Shown in pieces: positions 1-11,139 of a stretch of DNA of 64,000 nt; position 1 is the first letter of the stretch, and each line of letters begins with the position of its first letter. The stretch is from NCBI GenBank assembly GCA_015179125.1, contig WHVA01000366.1, positions 54,051 through 118,050 of the forward strand, in the 5' to 3' direction. The notes under the pieces were generated by a model. It saw only the letters and a program-made list of their open reading frames with translations, was not told the origin of the DNA and made no database searches. The DNA comes from Gautieria morchelliformis (Eukaryota > Basidiomycota > Agaricomycetes > Gomphales > Gomphaceae). The translations under genes and the position numbers were made by a program.

Positions 1-762
1 CATACTTTGGATTTCCCCTTGTCAGTTGTGTGGTAGTGTGATCTCCACAACTAGCCAGGGTTGCCCTTACACAGACTCCTTGGAGCCAACCGTCCGCTAA
101 TTGGCGCAGCCATTCAGCTAAAGAAACCACCAGAATGCGATGAAAGGACTGGAAGAACGCACGGGAAAGTGATAGGGAGCTTCATTGAAACTACTGCCAT
201 ACTCTCTCAACGGGTCTGTTTCGCTGTCCATGTCTGTTCAACAGATGGGGTGCAGTTTTATCGGTCGTATTATTTCCTAGAGTCTGCCAGAGACCGTAGT
301 GACTGTAACATAAATTTGTCGGGGGCGTTAGTGTCCAAGGCACATGAGACACAAAGAGTCAGGATTCTTTTAGCTCTTAGTGAATCATGGAATTAACGGA
401 AACGAGATAGCACAGCGACATGAGCGTGATGGAATCAGATGTAGTGATGCTGGGCGGATCGAAATTTGCACCTGCCACTGACATGTTCCATTATAACACA
501 AGCCGATCGTGAGGCCGGAGTCAGGTTGAACGATTTCCTAGGCCCCGCGCACGTGGAAACAAGCGCGGACTGGGAGCCAATATCATCTAATTCACGGTGC
601 CAAATCTACACGGTCAATGAGATCTCTGGTGTGAGTACACGATGTGAAGGAACTTCGAACTCAGACACCATATTAGGGATGATCGATGATCATGTGATGT
701 CTCCCATCGGCGACAGCAACACTCCCTGATGCAGAGTGCGCCGGTGACATTCTACTCACTCG
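1..762. other. No supported gene
   Basis: Short open frames exist, the longest about 110 codons, but none shows a recognisable family, splice structure or conserved motif. I see no repeat or RNA gene here. Confidence 0.5.
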
Positions 763-906
763 TGGGGCAGCCTTCGTCAGTAGGTCTGCCTGCATGCTGT
801 TCGCAGGTGTCTGGACAATTTTCTGGACGACCTTCTCTCCCAGCCAGACGTATCTGCGACCTAGATGCTTCATCCGCCAGCGATGCTCCGGGTTTTTGGC
901 GACCGA
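763..906 (-). pseudogene. Ty1/copia RNase H C-terminal remnant
   Basis: The minus strand reads a short stretch typical of the end of copia polyproteins: SVAKNPEHRWRMKHL, then a spacer, then TPANSMQADLLTKAAP. In intact elements this is the 'N-P-x-x-H-x-R-x-K-H-(I/L)' block followed by '(T/S)-x-x-Q/P-x-A-D-(I/V/L)-(F/L)-T-K' near the RNase H terminus. No RNase H catalytic core, reverse transcriptase or LTR can be read on either side, so this is a decayed fragment. The call rests on motif resemblance only. Confidence 0.6.
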
Positions 907-1883
907 GTGGAGGTGAGATAATTTCTCGAGCCTTGAGCCGAGTTCACCAAAAATATTCCGTAGCCATACGATCTGTGGACAGGGCGGTGCGGAGTTCGCA
1001 GTCTAACGTCAATGTTGATGACATGCCTGGCTGTCCAGATCCGGTGACGAGATTTCTCCGACGCTTCTGAGGCCGGAGGTCATGGTGGTTGGACTTTTTT
1101 GGTGTAGCTGGGGAATGCGAAAGAAGTATCTACTCGGTGAGTCGAGGAGATGGTGGTAGCGGAGAGAGTCCCGAACTCAGCCTAGCGCTTCAGCGTCCAG
1201 ATTGTCAGAGGTAGCCATCTACAGTAAACAACCATTGCAACACCGTTGGATATGATCAGACTGTCCTTCAATTGGATCCTGCCGAAAATGATGCGCTGAA
1301 ACGACCCTAGCAACGACGAAGCGAGTCCGAGCCACCAAAAACTTGGCTTGGTCGGTTTTGCAGCTCGGCGTGTGCCTTAGCCGAATCGCATCCACCTTGA
1401 TGTCGGACTCAGAACGAGTTCCTGGGCTCTGGAATTTGAGAGCCCAGGATTTAGGGATCACCGGCACCGATCACCGAGCGTTCCTGGTATCAGCGCTAGT
1501 TGTTATCTAGCCGACTGGTCACTGACAACCCTCCCTGCCCTATGTTGTCAACCTCGTTACATAGTCTCACTCGTCTATTGTGCCTCATATTGCCCTTTTG
1601 GTTGGCTCGAACCTGCCTGCTTGGTTTGTGCACCTGCCCAGCACTCCTTCCCGAGCGCGAGCAGCTGGAGCGGCGGCCCCGCTAATTGTTTACCAGGATC
1701 ATATTCGACCCTTGGTTAATATGTAACAGGATCGTAGGAATGTCGACATTTACCCAAATATCACACTTGCGCTAACCATTTGAAGAAGATGTTGAGGATA
1801 TCCCGTAGATATAGTACGTAGAATATCGTCTGAATTCATACGTCAGGTATAAAGTAAAGTGCGGTGGAAGAGTCAACCTGACC
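907..1883. other. No supported gene
   Basis: Short frames on both strands, including 82 codons on the minus strand around 1219-1467, have no recognisable domain. The stretch next to the copia remnant may be more decayed element, but I cannot read it. Confidence 0.4.
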
Positions 1884-3129
1884 ATGCCCTTCCTTCATCG
1901 TCAACCATGCAAGTTTCTCTACCTCCTCTACTTCGCTACCAAAGTGATATTCGTGAAGCTTCCGTATTGGTCGCTGATCTCGATATCGCCTTCTTGGCGC
2001 CCATTTCCAAGCTGGGGGTTCAGGAAGTGTCTTGGGATCTACTTCTTGCGCCATGTGATCGACTCATTGACCAAACGGCAACTACACTCGAAACGAGACC
2101 TGACCTTGGAGGTACCAGATAGTAAACTGCGGAACGCAAAATTCGCTTGGATAGACGGCGTGGACGAAGAGAGTCTACAAGGGAAAGTTCGGGAGTATGC
2201 AAAGACCGCTGACGTTAAACCCACACGGGTCCCTGGCTACTGGCAATTCCGGGAAAGCTCGCCCGTGGATCGCTCGCCTCAGGCGAAGGATGGTGAAAAA
2301 ATTATATACCATATACATGGCGGGGCCTTCTTCGTAAGCATTGACATATTGACTGTTCCATCGACGTGCAAACCGTTGTCAGTTAGGCTCGGCACATCCT
2401 TCAGACCAAACGGCTCGGATTCCTCGTGACATACTGAAGCATTCTACCACGATTTCGCGCAGCTTCGCCGTTGACTACAGACTATGTGCACCGCCCTCTT
2501 TCCCAGCAGAGAATGCTTTCCCCTCTGCATTACTGGACTGTATTGCAGGGTATCAATATCTCATTAGCCTTGGATTTCTACCGGAAAATATTGTTGTAGT
2601 GGGAGATTCCGCCGGGGGTAATATTGCACTCGCGTTGACGCGGTACTTGATCGAAAATGCTGTCCCCAACTTAGGTCCCCCTGGCCGACTCTTACTTCTC
2701 TCATTATGGGGTGATCTTTCCGGCTCCCGCGTATCACCGACGTCATCTCACGTTGTGAACTTCGCCTCGGACATCTTCCCCAGAACACCACCGACAGCGT
2801 ACGGGGCAACGGCTTACTTCGGATCAGCTTTTGAGTGGGAGGAAATCAAATTAAACGAGTATATCTCACCCGCCTCCCCGCACTTGACACAAACGGAGGG
2901 CATGTTCAAGGCATTTCCGAGAACTTATATTTTGGCGGGAAGTTTAGAGAGACTTTTGGATGACTCAACGGTCATAGCAGAGAGGATGAAGATGGATAAT
3001 ATTTCGGATGGATGGGTTACACTGGACGTGGTAAAGGATGCGGTCCACGATTTCATTATTTTCTCGTGGGCTGAGCCAGAGAGGCGCGAGGCGCTGGTCA
3101 GAATTAGTAGGTGGCTCGATCAAGACTAG
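1884..3129 (+). CDS. Alpha/beta hydrolase (HSL/fold-3 type)
   Basis: Two exons, 1884-2333 and 2383-3129, joined across a 49-nt phase-0 GT-AG intron, give about 398 residues. The product fits the hormone-sensitive-lipase-like esterase branch of the alpha/beta hydrolase fold. The oxyanion-hole motif HGGAFF ends exon 1, VDYRL and the following (F)PAE block open exon 2, GDSAGGN holds the nucleophile serine, LAGSLERLLDD carries the likely acid, and VHDF carries the catalytic histidine. The N-terminus (residues 1-60) is hydrophobic and aromatic, as in many basidiomycete members. The ATG at 1884 is the first that keeps this N-terminus. The likely role is ester hydrolysis; the substrate cannot be told. 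No damage is visible. Reading straight through the intron hits a stop at 2427, which supports splicing. Confidence 0.85.
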
Positions 3130-3944
3130 ACGGACGTGGAGTAAATTCCTGGCGTCGAAGATAAGACGCTAGGAAGTATCTTACTAACTCACAACACGCA
3201 TATATGTCATGTTTCAGTCAAAAGGGGTCTGGTGCCCCTCCAGGCAAGCGCCGAAATACTCGACGCTCGCATTCTCACAATCACCGATTTCGATACAAGG
3301 CCGTGCGATATTGACTCTGCTACGTATTTCGAACTCTGAGCCTCGAACCATCACCGCCACCGTTGATCATTCAGAGGTTTTCACGATTGCTATGAAGTGC
3401 AGTGAGGGGAAGGAATGGCCATTCTTCAACCCGCACTGATTGCCAATGGAATTCAACGTCAACTAAAACCAAAGAGTGAGGACGAGCGCAGACCACCGGA
3501 GACACTCGTAGGGAAGAAGACTCAAGAATCATTTGGTCGACTCGCAGCTAAAAGCCGACTGCACAGCTGTACAGGCTGGTCGCTCTTAAATGATGTGCCA
3601 TACTTTGACTTGTGAACCTGGATCCCGCGCGAGCGCGCGACTCTGGCGAAGGGGAAGCAGCGCATAATAATACAGATGTCTAGTTGATGGATTTAATACT
3701 CGATACGTTCACATAGTGCATGCAACCTGTTCACAGATATGTGAACTTACGATCCAGTATCCACGAGTTTCACGAGCACAGCATGAACAGCGGGTTGAAT
3801 TAATTGGGTGGGAGCAAGGTTGTCAATTTATGCTCTATCCTTGAAAAAAATAAAATTGAAAAAAGCAAGGTTCAGGGTTGTTCAGAGTGTATTAACTATA
3901 CGTCGATGGACAGAATAAAGCAAATGTAAAAGACGAAAAACTCT
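3130..3944. other. Intergenic, no supported gene
   Basis: Two overlapping short frames (about 76 and 66 codons at 3209-3615) have no recognisable content. From about 3700 the sequence becomes AT-rich and leads into the tRNA 3' flank. Confidence 0.5.
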
Positions 3945-4029
3945 AGCCTCACGCGGGGGTCGAACCCGCAACCTTGAGATGCACTTGCTTTGTAAGAGTC
4001 TCACGCTCTACCGATTGAGCTAGCAAGGC
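3945..4029 (-). tRNA. tRNA-Lys (anticodon CTT) with 12-nt intron
   Basis: On the minus strand the acceptor strands GCCTTGC and GTGAGGC pair with two G-T wobbles. The D arm contains TAGCTCAATCGGTAGAGC, the anticodon stem is TGAGA/TCTCA with loop CTCTTA...A, and the T arm is GCGGG-TTCGACC-CCCGC. A 12-nt intron sits one base 3' of the anticodon, the normal nuclear tRNA position. The mature length is 73 nt with a U discriminator. The CTT anticodon and the U73 both match fungal tRNA-Lys(CUU). Confidence 0.95.
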
Positions 4030-5555
4030 ATGACGGCATTCTCTCGGAGTAGGCTGATGAATCTGTGTAACGTTGTGTTTCCGGAAAATTATGCCAAACC
4101 ACAGGATCATTGACAACGCAGAATATCATTAGCCGCCTGATTTGTTCCCTTGATCCTAGTGTTGTTAGCGCTACTACGTTACTCGGTAGATCGGAATGTA
4201 GAGCCCGTGGCAATTATTATTTGAATAATATTCCGTGGGCAATCTTCCCAGTGCTACTGTTTGGGGCCTTGCATAGTCTGCATTGGTGATTATCTTGATT
4301 CGGATGCCGATGATTACATGAGTGATTCAAGTGATGGCGAAGGGTTCCGGACCCCTTCCTAATTTGACAGCGAAGAACCCTTTTCGGGATTTGAGCTCCC
4401 GCTTACTACGCTCATTCTCCCCGATGTTGGCTGACACCTTGCAATGGTCTTCCACATCCATGATGGTTGCACAGACTGCATTGTGCAAAATTAAAACAAT
4501 GTCACCCAAAACACATGCAAAGTAGCACAGTTGCTATAAGAGAGGTTAGGTAATGTTGCATCCAGCATTCTAACCATTGTACATGTTTTTTCTGTGTTGT
4601 TGCTGATTAATTCTATGGCATACACGCAGGAAGTATCTCCCAGAGGATGTGGAAGGTCGCGTGGGGTTCAGACGTGCAGCGCTGCGGCGAACGTGCCGTT
4701 AATTCACCTCAAAACACCAGCTCGCCAATATGACATTGTAGGAGCTGTTCTTCCTCCTCTTCCAGGTCTGTGGGATAGAAGGGGGCGGAAGGGGCGGCAT
4801 GGTGAGCACTGTAACGGTCGAGGAATTATCCTCGGAGGATATGGACGGTGTGGCTAATGAGGTGGGGGAGGAGGAACAGGGTAGTGAGGCCGAGCCGGGA
4901 GCTCTGCTAACTACCGGCCTCTCGTCGGTGCACTGACATGGCCATACTATGGCTCCGTGGCTCGAGCTTGATCCCAGGGTATGGCCTTGTCGTCAAATGC
5001 TTCTTCCGCTCGACAATGTGTGTTTCGACCCTGGGCAGCGTTGCTTCGTTGCGCCTCGCGATACCACGAAGCTAGGACCACCCGCTTCAGGGCGACAAGG
5101 GTTTGGGAGAGCTGGAACATTTTTGTAAATGGTTAAAGGTTTGTGAACGCGGAAGATATAGTATACGAGAAAGAAGTACTTTGGAAAGCGCTTGGGCCGG
5201 GGGTCCTAGCTAGATAGAGGAAATCTTTATACCATTCTTTCCAACAGCGCTAACGAGGCTGTCTCGCAACACGTAGATTTTCCGAGACAGGCTCAGACAC
5301 GCTACAGTAGCTGTTTCGCGATTGTCGCAGTGCGAGTCGGGTGTGGTTGCCAGCCACAACGCAGTGCCAGCGCTCAGCCTCGTCCTCGCCAGGAGCTTCG
5401 GCCTGCAAGTACCATTGACAGGCTTTCAGACCGCGAGTACTGTATACACTTCGTTTGTGCGGTAAGTCAGACGACAAGCCCAAGCTCGCGTTAATCCAGC
5501 ACAGCGGGGATTCGTGAGTAGTATTTTACAACCATCACCTTTATAGCACTGCGCT
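4030..5555. other. Intergenic, no supported gene
   Basis: Several frames under 90 codons lie on both strands with no motif, no convincing splice signals and no repeat. I could not assign anything in this stretch. Confidence 0.45.
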
Positions 5556-5861
5556 ATGGGATCCAAGTCGCTAAATATTGCAACGTCAGACTCGGCACCA
5601 TTTCAATATATAGAAGATGCCAAACCTCGTGGGACCAGTTCCAGCAGCAAAATGGACAAGAAGGGATGCGCCATCACCCATAAGAAACCTCTTCCAGACC
5701 CTGCCGTGAATTATTCCAAGTGGCAGAAATCCATACGCCCACGCTGGAAGGAAAGGCGCGAGGTTCGACTGTGTGGCTCGACTACTCAGGTAGTCCCTTC
5801 CATGTTCCGAGGCGTCAAAGTGCGAGCTTTTCATTCTTGGGACATCGTACAATTCTCATGA
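5556..5861 (+). CDS. Hypothetical short ORF
   Basis: A 101-codon ATG-initiated frame, polar and basic, with a KKPLPDP stretch and an RPRWKERR stretch. No domain is recognised. Just downstream (about 5908-6005) another frame reads ITTLEDLFLHKESHF and breaks within about 30 codons, so this may be part of a decayed multi-exon gene upstream of the Hym1 fragment. It could also be a chance frame. Confidence 0.2.
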   Translation: MGSKSLNIATSDSAPFQYIEDAKPRGTSSSSKMDKKGCAITHKKPLPDPAVNYSKWQKSIRPRWKERREVRLCGSTTQVVPSMFRGVKVRAFHSWDIVQFS

Positions 5862-6090
5862 ACAGATCGACCGCACCCTCCCGCGGGGTCACCCATGCCT
5901 CAATCTGCATAAAATCACCACGTTGGAGGACCTGTTTCTTCACAAAGAATCACATTTTCTAAATATGGTGAACAACCCAATGTAGACGGGGTATATGAGC
6001 TCAAAGTAAGTCTCCTGGTTGTTGCTGAATGAATGCTTACCCGTGAACAACACAGGTCCCACTAGTCGTGCGAGCGTTGCTGAACCTCGA

Positions 6091-6982
6091 AACAGCATGT
6101 TCATGATTCTCAAAGAGATGCTGCGGCATGAATCGTTATGGAAGCTCTTGCTTTGTTCCGACCAGTACGTTCGGAGGCGGTGTGCATTCAATCGCTTACT
6201 TGGTGTTTAAATTTTACTCTTTCCCGCATTATATCGAGGAACGGACATTCGGGATCTCCTGCGATGCATTTGCCAACTATAAGGTTCTCACACGTTCTTT
6301 TTCTTGTGATTGTGAATAAGGTCGTATTCAGGAAACGCTGACTAGACATAAACCCATGGTAGCCGAATATCTGGAGAAAAACTATGATCGGGTAAAGTGT
6401 GGTGGCCACGTTTCACAGAATGTCGGCTTATGTTACCTTTGCAGTTTTCAATTCATACACTGCCCTCCTGTTATCTACGAACTACGTCACGAAACGGCAG
6501 TCGCTGAAGTTGCTCGGCGAAATTCTTCTAGATCGGGCTAACTTCAATGTCATGACGCGATACATCTCCAATGAAGGTACGTATCCGGAGGTTTGCGCTT
6601 GGGTTTCCTGAGGGCTGAAGCTGAACGTATGAAAGCGAATCTGAAGATGATGAATCTTCTTCGGGATAAGTCACGCAACATTCAGTCCGAGGTGTTTCAC
6701 GTTTTCAAGGTTTTTGTCGCCAACCCGAAGAAGCCACCACAAATCGAGTCGATCTTAAACAAAGACAAGCTATTGGCATGTCTGAAGGACTTTCATAATG
6801 ACAAGGAGGGTACGTCTGGTAGCTCTCGCTGTCCTTGATGCCTGGTGATAATGAGCAATGTTGAGCAGACGAGCAATTCAGCGTATGCATCATTTTTGTG
6901 TTTGTTCCTGCCCAAGCTGACGGAGCCATGTCGCATCCAGGATGAGAAGCAATTTCTGATTGTGCAGATACAAGGGTTGTAG
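6091..6982 (+). pseudogene. HYM1: Hym1/Mo25-like (CAB39) fragment, decayed
   Basis: Exons encode the C-terminal two thirds of an Mo25/Hym1 scaffold, the armadillo-like partner of Ste20/NDR-class kinases in cell polarity pathways. Diagnostic pieces are [94 protein letters not shown] and the exact family C-terminus DEKQFLIVQIQGL with its stop at 6980-6982. Introns with good GT-AG ends separate most exons. Damage: the intron opening at 6165 should end before 6211, but its acceptor reads AA (6209-6210) instead of AG. Single codons are missing in LK(L)MMN and in the ESIL(RR)NKDK block, and the N-terminal third is absent upstream. It is best read as a degenerating second copy; a functional HYM1 is expected elsewhere. 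Confidence 0.8.
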
Positions 6983-7201
6983 CCCAGCGGCAAACATACC
7001 CTCATTCTAGGGACTTGACTTGCATATGCTCACATGCACACCAGTGACACGCGCTGCTGCTTCGATGGCGTATCTCACAGTCGCATATACTCTTGCACGT
7101 CCTCTTGGTCACATTTGCTCTTTTCTGGACACCACCTGTTTCTTTCCTCCCGGCATGGTGGAATCTATTTCAGGATCCGTTATGACTGTCACCTGTTCAC
7201 G
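6983..7201. other. Spacer before MITE
   Basis: Nothing recognisable lies between the Hym1 stop and the left TA of the MITE. Confidence 0.5.
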
Positions 7202-7616
7202 TATGGTGCCGCTCACTTAGACACCGCTACTTTTGTGCAACCGCCAAATTGGCCCAACGAAAAATTTTCTGATAGTGAACCCCCTTTTGACTGAAATAGG
7301 GTGTATTTTTGATAGTATTTTGTTGCAAAAGCTGTAGAAATGCCTGTTATGCCATTTTAACATCTCGTCCTCTCGTTTGTTGCTTGCTTTGTCGGCGCTA
7401 TATATGGTAATTACATCCATATATGGAAGTGCCACCAAATTGACATGACAAAAAAAAATAACTCCCTCAGTTTTACAAATTAGATCAATCGCTCTGTATA
7501 ATCGATAGATCTAACCTAAATAAGCACTTTGTATAGAGGAATAAGAAAAATTGGATTTTTTTCACCTGGAATTGTGATTGCACAAAAGTAGCGGTGTCTA
7601 AGTGAGCGGCACCATA
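7202..7616. mobile_element. MITE with 37-bp perfect TIRs and TA duplication
   Basis: The terminal inverted repeats at 7204-7240 and 7578-7614 are perfect over 37 bp; the left begins TGGTGCCGCTCACTTAGACA. Both ends are bordered by TA (7202-7203 and 7615-7616), the duplication made by Tc1/mariner-type transposases. The 337-bp interior is AT-rich with no coding capacity. Perfect TIR identity suggests a recent insertion. It is non-autonomous; no matching transposase lies in the window. Confidence 0.93.
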
Positions 7617-7910
7617 GCAGCTGAGCGCAGCTGATCAGCTCACATGGGTGCTGAGCGCTGATCGATCGATCGATCCGTCGTTGGTCCAAGTTCGTTCTTA
7701 CAGAACATGGGCCTCTCTAGACCTTAGACCTCCACATCTATACATAGCGCAATAGATAAATTTTCTTGTCCATATGGTGCAGTATATATTCTTTTGAATG
7801 CTCGGCGGCCGACGGGGGCGCGAGCAAAATGTGTCACGCGCGATTGGCTCATCTGCAGATTGGGCTGGTCCGTGCACGTTGAGCGCTACTGGCCTGTTAA
7901 GCGATCTGCG

Positions 7911-7917
7911 TATAAAG
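7911..7917 (+). promoter_or_regulatory. Possible TATA box (TATAAAG)
   Basis: TATAAAG lies 77 bp upstream of the ATG at 7994, a plausible core-promoter spacing for the zinc-knuckle gene that follows. Position and sequence are the only evidence. Confidence 0.4.
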
Positions 7918-7993
7918 GGCGCGGGCGCGCTGAGCGCCGCCACAACTCGTCTGTCCCAACCACCATCTTCTCAGAAGTAGTACAACACAGACT

Positions 7994-10483
7994 ATGTTGC
8001 TTTTACCTTTCGCCATGATTGGCGTCTACGCTATCGCGTTCATCGAATTTCTCCGCTCGCTCCCCATCGCCTCAGTGTTCAACCCTGAACACCCTGGCGC
8101 CGCGTATTACATCCACCCGGCTGCAGGCATCGCCCGCATCAACGGCAAATTCGTGCAGCTATCTACTTCCCAGGCCCCGGCGCATCTGTTTGAGCTCGGT
8201 CGCCCCATCATAACTAGCTTGGCCAACTCCGCTACCTTCAACACCACACCTGTCCTACCCCGACCCGGCACTGGAGCACCCGCCGCGGTTCAGATGGGCA
8301 TCATTCTATCGCTGTGCGCGGTGCTTGCCCTGAGGCTGGTCTCTAAGCGCGTTCTTACGAAGGGAACACTCGCGCTAGCCTCCAGCACATCTCACGTGGG
8401 CTTCTTTGGGGTATGTCGCCACGCTAATGCGAAAGGCAACTGATCTGAAGTCTCTCATAGAAGCCGCAAGGCGGCATGCCCTCATTGACGCCTGTCTCCT
8501 TTGCAGAATCATTCTACGCTGCGTGTGGCATGCCGACGAACGTCCATGTCATCGATCCGGAAAACACGCAGCCCGTCACGCCCAATGTCGAATGTGAGTA
8601 GGCATGTTAGAAGTCGAGGTTGAGCACGCACTGACGATGTGCAGTCGGCGGCGGCGGCCAAAGTCCGATCAGTGTGGTGCACCCCGCTGCGGCGGCCTGG
8701 GTGCACCAAGAATCATCGGCACAGTCATATGCCGCGCATGGCGTATCGATGGACGTCGTGGTCATCGATCGAAATTCCATGCAGCGCCGCGTGCTCAATG
8801 CTGAAGCAGCAGCAGTTGTGCAGGTGGGAAGCAGACTGGTGTTTGCGCAGGTTGAACGTGAGTAGGCCTATGGTCGAGTTTGGGCACGCACTGACGATGT
8901 GCAGTGTACGGCGGCGAGTTAACCGTCAAGGTGTTCATCGTGAAGAGGAGCAATCCTGCCCCTGGATCCTTCGCTGTGCAGTGCCCTGCATGCCAGCTTG
9001 CATCCGACAGGCAATATCACCCGGTCACTGTTCCATCGCAAGGATCTCTGGATCCTGCATCTTTGACACTTGGTCAAGCACTTCAGCGCCGCATCCTTCC
9101 TTCGTCCTCAAATTCAGGGCGACAACTTCCTCGGACTCAAGTTCTGTGTGTCCAGATTGGAAACCTGCGATTACTCGCGTTAAAGGTAACGGTCCACAAG
9201 TCTACCTGCGCAGATCTTGTGGATCTCACCCTCCTGAATGATCAGACGGTGGACTTCCTGTTTGATGGGCCACGTCCTCCGGCCGTACTCGCGTCCGAGA
9301 TCTGCCTAGGCCCGATTCGCCCCCAGCATATCGCCGTCACCATGGCCTCACGAGACGCCCGACCATATCCCCCAGTATCTGATAGGCCCTCCGATCCAAT
9401 TTCGGACGAGTCTTTAGGTGTATGTCCTCGTGAATTTGGTATTGAGGACCAGGTGTGTTGGCATTCCATTGTTTACTCGCGTATTGATGACGGTCCTTGA
9501 AGAGTATCCTGGGTCCGGAGCCTGCCACCACAGACGATTCGGCTCCGTCCAACTCGACGGTCTTGCAATCGGCTTCGGACCTGCCTGTCACCCCACCCCT
9601 TGGGAGGTAAGAATTAGGTGATTTTGTTGTATGCGGAGGGCTAATGGTTTATTAGCGAGTTGCCGACTGAGCAGCGTGACTTACTGGTCCCTACAGATTC
9701 AGGGGAGAATGTCGGGCAAAGGTAAGAATCTCTGCAATGGCGAACTATCACAGTTCACCGAATGTATCGTAGGCCTCAGGAGCCTTCCGACCCAGCCGTT
9801 GCCGCTCACTCGCCGTGTGAGCAATCGGTTTCGGACACCCCACCAGTTATGCCCGGCAGGTAAGACTTTGGTGATTTCATTGATGTCGATAGCTAATCGT
9901 TTATTAGCGACTCGCCGCCTGAGGAGGGTGACTCACCGGTCGTTCCACATGCAGGACAGGGAGAAACGTAAGAATCTCTGCAATGGGCAAATATGGCAGC
10001 TAATTATATCGTAGGCTTGGGGAGATTCCATCCGTTGACACTAGCTCAAGCAGCGCCATGGCCCCCGATACGACGGCCTTGGTGAACTCGCACACGTCCG
10101 TCGATGCTCCTGGGACCGACACCGGCATCGCATCTGGGGACCCTGCAGGCCTTCGCGCCGAGCCTAGTTCGGGGGCAGGGACTTCGGCCTCCACCTCTAC
10201 GGAGTCTGGGTTACCATCCAAGGAAGAGGCTGACCAGCTAGTCGAGGCGTGGGAGACAATCTTCGGGCAGAGGCTCGGTGGAAGAGGCAGACAACCTGGC
10301 GGTTCTAACACCGGGAATACAGCCAGACAACCTGGCGGCTCTAACACCGGGAATACAGGCAGACAACCTAGCGGCTCTAACACCGGGAATACAGGCAGAG
10401 TTTGCTGGCGATGCAGTCGAAGTGGCCATACGCAAGCAGCTTGCAGGAACAACCACAACCCCAGGTCCCGACGCGGCGCCTGA
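7994..10483 (+). CDS. Unrecognised nine-exon gene with duplicated exons and CCHC zinc knuckle
   Basis: The exons read 7994-8410, 8461-8593, 8645-8857, 8905-9419, 9503-9606, 9656-9721, 9773-9859, 9908-9967 and 10015-10483. All phases agree and give about 687 residues. The N-terminus is hydrophobic (MLLLPFAMIGVYAIAF, then a second segment near residue 100), so membrane insertion or a signal anchor is possible. The centre repeats a unit opening with V-x-V-I-D and ending VE(F/L). The C-terminal half is acidic and Pro/Ser-rich, then carries three 12-residue repeats (RQPGGSNTGNT-A/G, 36 bp each, 10289-10396) and ends with a CX2CX4HX4C zinc knuckle (CWRCSRSGHTQAAC). Introns at 8594-8644 and 8858-8904 are near-copies, as are 9607-9655 with 9860-9907 and 9722-9772 with 9968-10014, so exon-intron units were duplicated in tandem. 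I recognise no family. The zinc knuckle suggests nucleic-acid binding, or descent from a retroelement Gag. Confidence 0.7.
10289..10396 (+). repeat. 36-bp tandem repeat, 3 copies, coding
   Basis: Three in-frame copies start at 10289, 10325 and 10361 and encode RQPGGSNTGNT plus Ala or Gly. They sit just before the zinc knuckle of the host gene. Confidence 0.9.
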
Positions 10484-10640
10484 ACGAAAGGTCTCCCGAC
10501 AAAGACCACCATCATTTCCATTTGCGCCGCCCACTCCCAACCTGCCCCGCTGCAAGCCGTGGCTCCAAGAGTGTGTTGTGTATGTCTGCAGGTGGTTTAG
10601 CCCACCTCTTCCGTGAACCACCCCCACGGACGCGGAAGAG

Positions 10641-10946
10641 GGGCTGGGGGAGAAAGAAAAGAAGTAACGAAGGAGGGGGGGTTGCGGCTGTTGATGGAGG
10701 GAAGTTGCGACGGGCTGGGGGAGAAAGAAAAGAAGTAACGAAGGAGGGGGGTTGCGGCTGTTGATGGAGGGAAGTTGCGACGGGCTGGGGGAGAAAGAAA
10801 AGAAATAACGAAGGAGGGGGGTTGCGGCTGTTGATGGAGGGAAGTTGCGACGGGCTGGGGGAGAAAGAAAAGAAATAACGAAGGAGGGGGTTGCGGCTGT
10901 TGATGGAGGGAAGTTGCGGCTGTTGATGGAGGGGCGTTGCGGCTGT
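10641..10946. repeat. Minisatellite, about 70-bp unit, four-plus copies
   Basis: The unit begins GGCTGGGGGAGAAAGAAAAG and recurs at 10642, 10713, 10783 and 10853 (spacing 71, 70, 70), with partial copies to 10946. It is strongly purine-rich on the plus strand and starts about 160 bp past the stop of the zinc-knuckle gene. Confidence 0.93.
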
Positions 10947-11139
10947 TGATTTTAACCTTTTTTTTTTATTTTTCTTTATTTACCCCCCGTTCCCTTCTTA
11001 TGTTTGCCTCCCTTCGCCTCTCCTCCCCTTGCCGGATCGCCCTGGCCGATCGGACACGGGCAACATCACCGTCTAGGCGCTCTTTCACCGCGCCCGGACC
11101 CCGTTTTACAGGAGCCGTGCCCTCTCCCCTTTCGAACGT

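Noticed and set aside
10621-10946. A CRISPR-like array
   Set aside because: The repeats are contiguous 70-bp units without unique spacers and the genome is eukaryotic.
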